This document shows positions 1-9,600 of a stretch of 37,491 bases of DNA, one piece after another; the first letter of the stretch is position 1, and each line of letters opens with the position of its first letter. Origin of the DNA: a bacterium BMS3Abin03 (GTDB lineage: Bacteria > Bacteroidota > Ignavibacteria > Ignavibacteriales > Ignavibacteriaceae); assembly GCA_002898075.1 (NCBI GenBank), contig BDSV01000182.1, forward strand, positions 1-37,491. Reading direction: 5' to 3'. Position numbers and translations under genes: made by a program. The notes under the pieces are model-generated. The model did not search any database. It worked only from the letters and a program-made list of their open reading frames with translations, and was not told the DNA's origin.

Positions 1-627
1 ACCGAAAACAGAAAAGAAGACATAAGAAAGTGAAAGTGTAAAAGCACCGTTGTGATGCATGTCATCTCTAACAAACCAATCTGCAATAGGGGCTTGCGGA
101 GAAACTGCTTTCAGATTCGGATGGGAATCGTTTAATGACATCGCAGAATAAAAACCGGGATATGATATTCCGAATATTCCAACATTACCGTTATTGTGTG
201 GTATATTATTAATCAACCACTCTATAGTATCATAACTATCGCTTGCTTCATCTACTTGTTCATCATTTTTATCGGGAATGTAAGGACGCATATTTACAAA
301 TTCACCTTCGGACATAAACTTACCGCGTACATCCTGTATAACGAATATAAACTTCTCTTCAGCCAGGTGTTTGGGAATTCTTCTGTACTTGTCTTCGCCA
401 TAGGGTGCTGCACTGTATGGTGTTCTCGTCATAAGTATAGGGTAGGTTTGAGATGAATCCTTGGGGATATAGACCGAAGTGAAAAGTTTAACACCGTCAC
501 GCATAGTTACCCGGTATTCATGCTTAACATAATTTTCTTTAACGTATGAAGCATCTTGTGCGGGAATCTGTGAAGAAAAAATTATTAATAAAAATAATAA
601 AACAATTTTGTTGATTCTGCTGTGCAT
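1..627 (-). CDS. CocE/NonD-type (peptidase S15 fold) hydrolase, N-terminal part, truncated by window edge
   Basis: The reverse strand is open from ATG 627 to base 1 (209 codons, 3' end missing). It encodes a signal peptide (MHSRINKIVLLFLLIIFSS, ending near PAQ), then a sequence typical of the X-Pro dipeptidyl-peptidase/cocaine esterase family: a TMRDGVKL entry strand, the TRTPY and QDVRGKFMSEGEF blocks, the nucleophile elbow GISYPG (Ser about residue 155), and DDMHHNGAF. Family members are exported acyl or peptide hydrolases; the substrate cannot be told from sequence. ATG 633 is also in frame, but GGAG sits about 6 nt before ATG 627 and directly against ATG 633, so 627 is preferred. The gene diverges from the LacI-family gene, with two operator-like palindromes between them, so shared control is possible. 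Confidence 0.85.
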   Translation of the reverse strand, partial: MHSRINKIVLLFLLIIFSSQIPAQDASYVKENYVKHEYRVTMRDGVKLFTSVYIPKDSSQTYPILMTRTPYSAAPYGEDKYRRIPKHLAEEKFIFVIQDVRGKFMSEGEFVNMRPYIPDKNDEQVDEASDSYDTIEWLINNIPHNNGNVGIFGISYPGFYSAMSLNDSHPNLKAVSPQAPIADWFVRDDMHHNGAFTLSLSYVFFSVFG

Positions 628-850
628 TTCCATCTCCGGATTTTTATACTAATAAAAGAATATAATATAGAAAATTTATATAAAAGATTCTTATGGTATT
701 AGTTTGGCGGTAATTCTATCGTAAGAAATTTCTAAATGCAGCCAAACAAATATAAAATATTCCCTTATTAATATAGTGCTAACGATGTTGGAATTTACTT
801 ATACAATACAAGTTACTGCTCCTGTTATTTTTATTAAAAACACGAATAGT

Positions 851-864
851 GTTAAACGTTTAAC
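851..864. promoter_or_regulatory. LacI-family operator, copy 1
   Basis: GTTAAACGTTTAAC is a perfect 14-bp palindrome with the central CG typical of LacI/GalR-family operators. The identical sequence recurs at 997-1010, 146 bp away (about 14 helical turns), which would suit a looped repressor. It lies between the divergent hydrolase and regulator genes. That the adjacent LacI protein binds it is inference. Confidence 0.7.
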
Positions 865-965
865 TATTTAATTTACAAAACCACCAAAAGATATTATAAT
901 AATAATGCGATAATAGCTGTAAAATGAAGTATTTAAAATTAAATCTTAAGAATATTAAGGAAAGC

Positions 966-996
966 TTGACTTGAATATATAAATATGCTATTTTTA
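966..996 (+). promoter_or_regulatory. Candidate promoter of the LacI-family gene
   Basis: TTGACT at 966-971 and a TATTTTTA box at 989-996 resemble the Bacteroidota TTG / TAnnTTTG promoter with a spacing of about 20 bp. The second operator begins at 997, so a bound repressor would block initiation. This assignment is by eye and weak. Confidence 0.35.
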
Positions 997-1010
997 GTTA
1001 AACGTTTAAC
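997..1010. promoter_or_regulatory. LacI-family operator, copy 2 (autoregulatory position)
   Basis: This is a second exact copy of GTTAAACGTTTAAC, lying 8 bp before ATG 1018. An in-frame ATG at 985 would put this operator inside the coding region, which is one reason to choose 1018 as the start. The position predicts negative autoregulation. Confidence 0.7.
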
Positions 1011-1017
1011 TAATATT

Positions 1018-2040
1018 ATGCGTCCAACAATAAAAGATGTTGCCAAGGCAGCGAATGTATCTATAGCTACTGTATCTTTAGTGATACATAACAACGAGCG
1101 TATATCTACGAAAACTCGTAAAAAAGTTTTGAGGGCTATAAAAGAACTTAATTATCATCCTTCCAGATCAGCACGCGGTTTAGTTTCACACCAAACCGGT
1201 AACATCGGATTTATTATAACAGAAGAACGTTTCCTACGTACTGAACCTTTTTATACAAGAGTTTTTCTTGGGGCAGAATTTGAAGCGAGAGAGAAAGATT
1301 ATTATGTGTTGCTCGCAACAATAGATTCTTCCTTTAAGGAGGGGGATCCCTTGCCGAGATTTATTCTGGAAAGAAACTTTGACGGGATAATAATTGCTGG
1401 AAAGGTTCCTACTACATTTATCGATTCACTTCTAAAATACAAAAGACCAATTGTCCTTATCGATTTTATCCCACCTGATGGTGGTTATCCTAATGTCCTT
1501 ATTAATAATATTAAAGGAGGAATGTTAGCAACCGAACACCTTATCAATGCAGGTCATAAAAACATTGCTTTTATCGGTGGTGAAATATCGCATCCAAGTA
1601 TTATGGAAAGACTTCGGGGTTATAATCTTGCACTTGAAAAAGCGAACATAAGAAACGGTGATGGATTAATTGTAACTAACGATGAATATCTTTCAAGGCA
1701 GAACGGGTACAAATCTGCCGGGCGTTTGTTTAATAATAGAAAAGATGTTACCGCTATATTCGCATCTAATAACGCCACGGCAGTCGGTGTAATGCAATAC
1801 ATTAAAGATAATGGGTATAAAATTCCTGATGATGTTTCTTTAGTGGGATTTGATGATGTTGAAGCAGACCTTTTAATCGACCCTCCATTGACTACCATTA
1901 GAGTTCCAAAAGTTGAAATGGGTACCGAAGCTGTTCGACTTCTACTCGATATTTTAAATAATAAAAGTAATTCAACTAAAAGTACGGTTGTTCAGGTTGA
2001 ATTAATTATTAGAGAATCGACAAGGGCTATTAAAAAATAG
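1018..2040 (+). CDS. LacI/GalR-family transcriptional regulator
   Basis: The protein is 340 aa. Residues 2-55 form a classic LacI DNA-binding domain: TIKDVAKAANVSIATVSLV helix-turn-helix followed by the hinge helix ELNYHPSRSARGL. The rest is a periplasmic-binding-protein-like sensor, with the family signatures FIGGE..., ERLRGY, IFASNNATAVGVM, VSLVGFDD and PPLTTIRVP. An in-frame ATG at 985 gives 11 extra residues, but these would be encoded across the operator; ATG 1018 gives the usual MRPTIKDVA start. It heads the mannan-type locus on the same strand and is the obvious candidate regulator. The effector is probably a manno-oligosaccharide or a derivative (inference from neighbours). Confidence 0.95.
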   Translation: MRPTIKDVAKAANVSIATVSLVIHNNERISTKTRKKVLRAIKELNYHPSRSARGLVSHQTGNIGFIITEERFLRTEPFYTRVFLGAEFEAREKDYYVLLATIDSSFKEGDPLPRFILERNFDGIIIAGKVPTTFIDSLLKYKRPIVLIDFIPPDGGYPNVLINNIKGGMLATEHLINAGHKNIAFIGGEISHPSIMERLRGYNLALEKANIRNGDGLIVTNDEYLSRQNGYKSAGRLFNNRKDVTAIFASNNATAVGVMQYIKDNGYKIPDDVSLVGFDDVEADLLIDPPLTTIRVPKVEMGTEAVRLLLDILNNKSNSTKSTVVQVELIIRESTRAIKK

Positions 2041-2110
2041 ATAATTATTTTCATGAATTCTATCTGTCGTTATAATAAAATATGCATGATATTGTTTATG
2101 GAGCGATCGG

Positions 2111-2181
2111 TGTGGGAATTCGAATCTACTGAATTATTGATTAACTAAATAATTGTGAGAAATGTTAGCGGAATTCCCACA
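2111..2181. repeat. 11-bp perfect inverted repeat upstream of the exported protein
   Basis: TGTGGGAATTC at 2111-2121 is matched by GAATTCCCACA at 2171-2181, with 49 bp between. The arms are exact. No T-run follows, so it is not a simple terminator. It lies between the regulator and the first structural gene and may be a protein-binding pair or a long-range leader stem. Confidence 0.6.
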
Positions 2182-2328
2182 TTTAAATAATAACCTGATG
2201 CAGACACAACTGTTTTTTATTATATGTGAGTACCGGAAAGCAATAATGCGTAATCTTTTTTTGAGTTTAGATACTGATCTTTTACTGAGAGAAAAAACAT
2301 TATTTATTAACCTTATAACGGAGGAAAT

Positions 2329-3828
2329 ATGATCAGAGTACTTATTCAGAAATCTTTTTGGGGAACGTTGCCAATACTTCTGTTTATTCTGGCTTTTGCT
2401 TCTAATGTTGCTGCCCAGATTAGTTCGATTGGCGGATTTGAAGGAGATATGCCGAGTTATTGGATGAAAGGAACTGAACCGTCGGGATCGACACTTGAAT
2501 GGGCGACAGATCAATCCCGTTCGATGGGCAAATCTTTGAAAATAACAAAAGGAGCAACAACAGAAGCAGCAGTATGGGAGTCAGAGAATATGGCAGACTT
2601 CTGGTCACCACAGCACTATAAAGATGTGGATATAAAGATAGGAGCTTGGGTAAGGACAGAAGGAGTGAACACAGATCCTCAAACAGAGGATGAGAAATGG
2701 AAAATAAGCTACACATTTTATGATTCATCCGGAGCGTTGATAGGCGAGACGGTAATGGATATAGATCAGAACACAGCGAGCAGCGGAGAGTTTTATGCAG
2801 ACACGAACGGAGTAGGAGCGACAATACTGCCGGAAGATTCGTGGACAACAATAATAAAGTTTATAGGCGGCAAGGATGCAACGGGCACTGTATGGGCAGA
2901 TGACTTTATGTTGTACGGAAGAGGGGGAGCGTGGGCAGGACAGGATTGGAATACGGCGGTAGGAGTGCCTACTGGCTGGATATACTGGTTACCTCCGATA
3001 GGAGGAAATGACGGAGAGATAACGAATGGTTTTGAGAACACGACAGTAACTACAGATGAAGCCCATTCGGGAACACATTCATTAAAGTTTGACCTGCCGT
3101 TTACCAGGGAGCCGCACGATGCATTTGTAGGTACCAAGAGAATGATGATGTTGAATGGAGCGGGATTAATAAGAGGTGGTGGTACAAAGGTTGTAATGAG
3201 AGTTAGTGTATGGTTAAAAGCAAGCGACCTTGTACCCGATTCAGCAGCATTATGGCCTGAGACGTGGGCAGTAGGATTCACGTATGGATTCTGGAAGGGA
3301 GTAGGGAATAATGACGGATGGAATTCGATAGATGGTTACCCACAAGATGTGCAGTTTGTACTTCCAGCAGTAACAGAGTTTGACTGGATAGGGTACTCTA
3401 TTGATGTACCGGTACCTGATGATCCGGAAGCAGTAGCAATGTCAGTAAGATTACACGTATATTCGAGGTTTACAGGAACTATTTACTGGGATGATCTTGA
3501 AGTTCGTCCGGTTACTGTAACTGATGTTGAAAATGACAGTTTTATTCCTGCGGTATTTGAAGTATCTCAAAATTATCCTAATCCATTTAATCCATCTACT
3601 ATAATAAACTACTCTATTCCTCAGCAATCCTATGTGTTAATAAAGATATATGACATAGTTGGACGGGAAGTAAAAACACTTGTGAGTGAGGAAAAATCAC
3701 CGGGTTATTATAATGTAGTATGGAATGCAGATAATAATTATGGATCAAAAGTCGCAACCGGTATATATATATATCGAATTATTGCGGGAAATTATATCCA
3801 GTCGAAGAAAATGATACTATTGAAATAA
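2329..3828 (+). CDS. T9SS-sorted secreted protein with two carbohydrate-binding-like modules
   Basis: The protein is 499 aa. A signal peptide (hydrophobic to about residue 27, ending NVAAQ) is followed by two beta-sandwich modules resembling CBM4/9-like folds (about 33-200 and 225-400). Each has a GFE start and ends with a WxDD motif (GTVWADDFMLYG, GTIYWDDLEVRP). The last 85 residues are a type A T9SS sorting domain (SQNYPNPFNPSTIINYSIP, YDIVGREVKTL, GIYIYRI, KKMILLK). I see no catalytic domain. It is likely exported through T9SS and anchored at or released from the surface, where it would bind polysaccharide. GGAGG at 2320-2324, 4 nt before ATG, is unusually strong for this window and suggests high expression. 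Modules 1-2 use mainly Thr ACA and Gly GGA codons, unlike the sorting domain. Confidence 0.85.
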   Translation: MIRVLIQKSFWGTLPILLFILAFASNVAAQISSIGGFEGDMPSYWMKGTEPSGSTLEWATDQSRSMGKSLKITKGATTEAAVWESENMADFWSPQHYKDVDIKIGAWVRTEGVNTDPQTEDEKWKISYTFYDSSGALIGETVMDIDQNTASSGEFYADTNGVGATILPEDSWTTIIKFIGGKDATGTVWADDFMLYGRGGAWAGQDWNTAVGVPTGWIYWLPPIGGNDGEITNGFENTTVTTDEAHSGTHSLKFDLPFTREPHDAFVGTKRMMMLNGAGLIRGGGTKVVMRVSVWLKASDLVPDSAALWPETWAVGFTYGFWKGVGNNDGWNSIDGYPQDVQFVLPAVTEFDWIGYSIDVPVPDDPEAVAMSVRLHVYSRFTGTIYWDDLEVRPVTVTDVENDSFIPAVFEVSQNYPNPFNPSTIINYSIPQQSYVLIKIYDIVGREVKTLVSEEKSPGYYNVVWNADNNYGSKVATGIYIYRIIAGNYIQSKKMILLK

Positions 3829-3843
3829 ATTAATGCTGGATTT

Positions 3844-3885
3844 GCCGGGATGCTTAAAGATTGTAGTATCCCGGCTTTATTTTTT
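3844..3885 (+). terminator. Rho-independent terminator after the T9SS-sorted protein
   Basis: The arms GCCGGGAT (3844-3851) and ATCCCGGC (3868-3875) enclose a 16-nt loop and are followed by a T-rich tract (TTTATTTTTT). This would end or attenuate transcription before the TonB-dependent receptor. The exported protein would then be made in excess of the downstream genes. Confidence 0.7.
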
Positions 3886-3942
3886 GAAATATATTTTATT
3901 AATTCTTTGTATTATAAGTAGTAACATTTTATCCCTTTGGCT

Positions 3943-6630
3943 ATGTTAAAGAATCATACATTTAAGCTCATATTAACAGTCCTATCATTGTTATTCATCA
4001 TTAGTGCTAATTCTATAGCCGGAACAACGGGAAAAATTGCCGGAAAGGTGATTGATGCAACAACCGGTGAACCGCTAATTGGTGCAAATGTAATAATTAT
4101 GGGAACTACATTAGGAGCAGCCACCGATTTTAATGGTAATTATTTTATCATAAACATCCCGCCGGGGAAGTATCAGGTTAAAGCATCGCTTGTTGGATAT
4201 AATTCTATAATTACTCAAAATGTAAAAGTTTCGGTTGACCAGACAACAAGCTTAGATTTTAAATTGCATGAAGAGGCTGTTGAAATGAGTGATGTGGTTA
4301 TTGTTGCAACGCGTCCTATAGTTCAAAAGGATTTAACTTCTACACAGTCTAACATTAGTGGTGATGATATAAATATGCTTCCTCTTGAGGATGTACAAGC
4401 TGTTGTTAATTTACAGGCAGGAGTTGTAAATGGTCACTTCAGAGGTGGACGCTTGGGTGAAGTTCAATACCTGGTTGACGGTGTTTCTACCAATGATGTG
4501 TTTACCGGGTTGCCGTCGATGCAGGCAGAAGTGAATAGCATTGCGGAAGTTCAGGTAATAACCGGTACATTTAATGCAGAATACGGCGATGCTTTGTCCG
4601 GAGTCGTTAACCAAATAACGAAATTAGCAGAGGACAGTTATGATTTTAATTTTTCCGGATATTCGGGGGATTATGTTTCAAATAGAAAAGATATCTTTGA
4701 TAATATCGGCAGCATATCTCCAACAGGTGTATATAACCTGCAAGGGACATTCTCAGGCCCGGTACCGGGAGTAGGCGACTTATTCAAATTCTTTATATCG
4801 GGAAGATATTTTCGTGATGAAGGTTATATATACGGGCAAAGAATTTTTAATCCTTCCGATTCATCTGATTTCTCTGCAAATAATCCGGCAGACTGGTTTA
4901 TAGGTGCCACGGGTGATAAAGCATTTATACCAATGGCTTTTAATGATAGGCTTTCCTTGCAGGCAAAGCTTGAGATAAAGGTTGGTACCGGCAGGGGCAT
5001 TGTTCTTAATGGATTGTATTTAGATCAGAAGTTCAGATCTTATAATCATTTATACAAACTCAATCCCGATGGTGATTATAAAAAATTTAACAAAAGTTAC
5101 TTATTAAGTGCTCAGTACACGCACGTATTCAGTAATTCAACGTTCCTCAACTTGTTGGCTTCGGCGTTTATATCGGATTACAGCCAGTATGTTTATAAAA
5201 ATCCGTTGGACCCGAGATATGTTAACCCGGCGAGAAAAAAAGACGTTAGTGGTAATGCATTCCTAACAGGCGGAACTGAGAACTGGCACTTTTATCATAC
5301 AACAAATACATACACAGCGAAAATTGATTTAACAACTCAATTATCTCAGCAACATCAGATTAAAACCGGTATAGAATTCAAATATCATAATGTCGAGTAT
5401 AAAGATTTTCAAATTGTTATTGATGCATCTACAGGATTTAAACCGTACATACCAGCCCCCGGCTCATTCAATAATAATATTTATAATGCAAATCCGTATC
5501 AGGCGGCAGCGTATGTTCAGGATAAAATTGAGTTAGACTATCTGATTGTAAATGTTGGGTTAAGATTTGATTATTTTCAGCCGGACGGAAAGTATATTTT
5601 AAATCCAAACAATATTGCAGTTCTGGATGAACTCATGCCCCCGTTTCCGGATTCACTGCTTGGAGTTGCAAGTGCTAAATATCAATTCAGTCCCCGGTTG
5701 GGTATATCATATCCGATAACGGATAAAGGAGTAATCCATATTTCTTACGGGCACTTTTTTCAGATTCCTCCTTTTGAGTATTTATATAGGAACCCTAATT
5801 TCAGAGTACCGTTAACCGGTGATTTCCCGGCAAACATCGGTAATACTATTGGGAATACAGACTTAAAACCCCAGATGACCGTTATGTACGAAATAGGATT
5901 ACAGCAGCAGCTCTTTGATGATTATGGTGTAACGATTACCGGTTATCTTAAGGATATTAGAAATTTGCTTGGAAGCGAGATACATATTAAAAATGAATTC
6001 AGAAAATTTAGTAAGCTAATAAACATAGATTACGGTTCTGTAAAAGGAATTACACTCTCATTTGAGAAAAGATTTAGTAATGGTTTTAGCGCCACAATAG
6101 ATTATACTTATCAGGATGCGAAAGGAAATGCATCCGATCCGAATGATGCGTTTGACAAGGCACAAGCCAACCCGCCAATTGAAGTGAACAAACAACTTGT
6201 TCCGCTGGATTGGGATAGAACGCATTCTCTTAATTTTACTGTTACTGCCGGTGTTCCCGGAGATTATATAATTAGTACAATTGGCAGATGGGGGACCGGT
6301 TTACCATATACGCCCTCAATTCAGAATCAAAGAACAGGTTTGGAAAATAGTGATAACAGACCATCAATTTTTAATATGGATCTTTTTCTAACGAAGTTTT
6401 TTACAATATACAATCAACAATTTTCAGTATTCTTAAAAGTATATAATCTTCTCGATAATGCTAATGAACTTGAAGTATTTTCAGATACGGGAAGAGCAGG
6501 ATATACTTTAGAACTTACAAGAGCACAAACAGCGCCTCGCGGTGTAAATACTTTAAAAGAATTTTTTACGAGACCTGATTTTTATTCCTCGCCCAGACAA
6601 ATTGTGCTGGGTGCATCATTAGAATTATAA
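3943..6630 (+). CDS. TonB-dependent receptor with N-terminal carboxypeptidase-regulatory-like domain
   Basis: The protein is 895 aa from ATG 3943; a TTG at 3937 is the only other nearby start. After a signal peptide come a CarboxypepD_reg-like beta-sandwich (about 27-115: GKIAGKVIDATTGEPLIGANV, DFNGNYFIINIPPGKY), a plug domain (about 115-225: VQAVVNLQAGVV, VDGVSTNDVF, NAEYGDALSGVVN) and a 22-strand-type barrel to the C-terminus. The barrel contains FRYFRDEGY-like strands, FKYHNVEYKD, GLRFDYFQPDG and the LKVYNLLDNANELEVF end block. It should be an outer-membrane importer energised by TonB. No SusD-like lipoprotein lies next to it, unlike canonical Bacteroidota PULs. By context the substrate is probably a mannan oligosaccharide; this is inference. 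Confidence 0.9.
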   Translation: MLKNHTFKLILTVLSLLFIISANSIAGTTGKIAGKVIDATTGEPLIGANVIIMGTTLGAATDFNGNYFIINIPPGKYQVKASLVGYNSIITQNVKVSVDQTTSLDFKLHEEAVEMSDVVIVATRPIVQKDLTSTQSNISGDDINMLPLEDVQAVVNLQAGVVNGHFRGGRLGEVQYLVDGVSTNDVFTGLPSMQAEVNSIAEVQVITGTFNAEYGDALSGVVNQITKLAEDSYDFNFSGYSGDYVSNRKDIFDNIGSISPTGVYNLQGTFSGPVPGVGDLFKFFISGRYFRDEGYIYGQRIFNPSDSSDFSANNPADWFIGATGDKAFIPMAFNDRLSLQAKLEIKVGTGRGIVLNGLYLDQKFRSYNHLYKLNPDGDYKKFNKSYLLSAQYTHVFSNSTFLNLLASAFISDYSQYVYKNPLDPRYVNPARKKDVSGNAFLTGGTENWHFYHTTNTYTAKIDLTTQLSQQHQIKTGIEFKYHNVEYKDFQIVIDASTGFKPYIPAPGSFNNNIYNANPYQAAAYVQDKIELDYLIVNVGLRFDYFQPDGKYILNPNNIAVLDELMPPFPDSLLGVASAKYQFSPRLGISYPITDKGVIHISYGHFFQIPPFEYLYRNPNFRVPLTGDFPANIGNTIGNTDLKPQMTVMYEIGLQQQLFDDYGVTITGYLKDIRNLLGSEIHIKNEFRKFSKLINIDYGSVKGITLSFEKRFSNGFSATIDYTYQDAKGNASDPNDAFDKAQANPPIEVNKQLVPLDWDRTHSLNFTVTAGVPGDYIISTIGRWGTGLPYTPSIQNQRTGLENSDNRPSIFNMDLFLTKFFTIYNQQFSVFLKVYNLLDNANELEVFSDTGRAGYTLELTRAQTAPRGVNTLKEFFTRPDFYSSPRQIVLGASLEL

Positions 6631-6656
6631 ATTTAAAGAATCCCGGAGATTTTAAT

Positions 6657-9600
6657 TTGAGACCCAACTTAATTACCAAATCATTTTTACTTCAAATTCT
6701 AACCGTATGCTTTTTTATGTTGTCATTCGAGGCTGCAGCACAGAGTCTGGTGGATAAAAACAAAGGAAATCATAATAATACAAAGAAAGGTTTTATGGAT
6801 GGAAACCTTGTTTCTACTGTTTATTATAATTTTGGAGAGGTTGCAGACTGGCTTAATGAACCGGGCAGAAGCGGAGTATGGCCCAAGGGTACGAATCACA
6901 CTTATGTTGACGGTGTTGCAATAATTGTTCAGGCAGAAACTCAGGACCCGAACGGAAACCTTATTCATCCTCTTGAAACGAATTATTATGAATTTACACG
7001 GCACGATCCTGCAACAGGTGTTACTTACGGCTGGTGGGCTTTACCCGGTTACGATAATCCTTATAATTCAAGCCCGGCACGAAGTGACGATTTTGATACC
7101 TGGCCAGCGCATTGGCCCGATAGATTATCTGATTGGGATAGAATATGGAATGGATTTTTTGGTAAGGGAGTTATGAATGCCGATTTAGAAACTTATTTTG
7201 TTTTTGATGATAATGAAGATAGAGAGTATATGGCAAGTAACAACTTCTATCCCGATGCGGAAGACCCGGAGCGCGGTGGACTTGGAATGCAGGTTAAAAC
7301 GAGGGGATTTCAGTGGTCTCAGGTTTTGGCAGAGGATGTTATATTCTGGCTTTATAATATTACTAATATGGGTACGACAGATTATGAATCGGTTCTGTTT
7401 GCACAATATATTGACTGGGGAATTGGCGGACACGATAATTCATCAAATAATGGCGGAGACTATAATGAATTATTGGATATTTCCTATGCCTGGTCAACCG
7501 TACCATTTGGCAGCCCGGGCAATTGGAGCCCGGTTGGTTTAGCTGCCTATGCATTTCTTGAAAGCCCCGGTCTTCAGGATGACAGAAAAGATAATGATTC
7601 GGATGGATTAACCGATGAGCGGAGAGACAATGATCCAAATGTTTTTATTTCTGATCCCAACCTCGATCCGTTTCTACTCGATCCGTTTCAGGACACAGTA
7701 AACTTTAAAGAGTTTTATGGTTACTCATGGAAACCTCACTGGGATGCAGATGAAAATGCAAATTGGCGAATTTATTTGGATGTCGATGAAAATGGTCGAT
7801 GGGACGAGGGAGAACCGCTTAATGATGATGTGGGTACTGATGGTATCGGACCATTTGATGAGGACTACACAGGACCGGATCCCAATGGGACAGAAGCTAA
7901 TGGTATCCCGGACCAGGGAGAGCCGAATTTTGGAATATTGGATAAAGATGAATCCGATCAGTTAGGTTTAACAGGATTTAAAATCTTTGCCGTACATACC
8001 TATGAACTTTTAAATGATGCAGAGAACTGGGAAGTCCTTTCCAGTTTACCGGCACCTCATGGTCAGCAGCTTATCGGTGTTAATCTTGCTAATTATTTCT
8101 CGAGTTATCTGTTTCACATGTTCGGCAGATATACTTATTCGAATATTACCGGTACCCAGCAGGAAACAGGGGAGACTCAAAGATTCTCGATGGGATTAAT
8201 CTTCGGCATTGACCAGGATGATATTTTCAGAAGAAAGAAAACAGTCCAGCAAATTTACAATGCCAATTACAGATTTGCCAAGCCTCCCGATAAGCCGATT
8301 ATTAAAGTAATTCCTGGCGATCGTAAAGTAACCCTATATTGGGATGATAGAGCCGAATTTACGTTCGATGCGTTTTATCAAAAATTTAACTTCGAAGGTT
8401 ATAAAATTTTTCGTTCAACCGAAGCGGCATTTTTAGAAGATAAAATCATTACCGATGCTTATGGTAAGCCGACTTTCAGGAAACCGATTGCGCAGTTCGA
8501 TTTATTAGATGGAATTTACGGCTTGCATCCAATTGATGTTAACGGTGCTATGTACAACCTGGGAACCGATAGCGGGCTTAAACATTCTTATGTCGATACA
8601 ACGGTTGAAAACGGGCAAACTTACTACTATGCGGTTGTTGCATACGATCAGGGTTATGTTACTCAAACAATTGAAGGGGAGATACAGGGAATACCGCCGG
8701 CAGAAACCACAAGTATTTTAAAAATTGATATAAATGGAAATGTTACACCCGATATAAATACTGCGGTAGTAACGCCAAGAGCACCTGCTGCCGGATATAT
8801 CTCACCTGAAATAAAAAACTTTTTTGGTACCGGACCGGGTACCGGGAAAGTTTCTGTTACTATTCTGGATCCCGATTCGGTTCAAAAATTACATACTTAT
8901 AGATTGGAGTTTGAGGATTCATCGAACTACCATAATAATTCTAATCCGTATTATTCATTGATTGATTATACCGAAAATGATACTTTAATTTACTTAAAAA
9001 AAATACAGGGGAAAGACGACCAAACAACTGTAACCGATGGTTTTTCTGTGGATATTCAAAGTGATTTGAATGTTACTGTTAACAGGGATGAAACAAAGTG
9101 GAAGGAGGGGAATAGCAATTACATAGTCCAGATAGGATTCGATTCCAGATTTGCCCCTGCTTATAATAGTAAACGGGTGGATTACCCTGCTGATTTTGAA
9201 ATTTTATTTACAGCTTCCGGTGAAGGTGATATGTCGTTTCCTTCAACCGGTTTTAGTGATCCCGTTCAATCGAACATAATTATAAAAAATACAACGGAAG
9301 ACATAGACCACTTTCAATTTATATTCAGAGATGAAAACGACAACGAACTTTTTGATGACGGGGATGCAATCTTTTTTGTATTCGGAGATTCTGCAGGTAA
9401 ACCCGCCGAGTCTTTTTCTGATGTACGAATTGGTTGGTCTATGACACTTGTAAAAGATACTGCCATTGCAGAAGATAATCAGATACCACCGCAGGAAGGC
9501 GACATTTATAAAATTGTTACCTCTAAACCTTTTAGAACCGGAGAGTATTTTGAATTTATTAGTGAAGGTCAGGCATTTGATCTATCTAAAGCTAAATCCG

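Larger units (their letters stand above)
634..1017. other. Divergent intergenic control region
   Basis: This is very AT-rich DNA between the divergent hydrolase and LacI-type genes. It holds two identical GTTAAACGTTTAAC palindromes, described separately, and one plausible promoter just before the second palindrome. I see no open frame of coding character. Confidence 0.6.

Noticed and set aside
196-456. Plus-strand open frame of 86 codons at the left edge
   Set aside because: It lies opposite the clear CocE-type hydrolase reading frame and has no features of its own.
2150-2175. AATTGTGAG at about 2151, resembling half of the E. coli lac operator
   Set aside because: The other half does not match, and the local regulator's operator is clearly a different palindrome. 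Chance similarity.
2420-3281. Long open frames on the minus strand opposite the T9SS-sorted protein
   Set aside because: They are antisense shadows caused by the purine-rich codon use of the plus-strand gene and have no family features.
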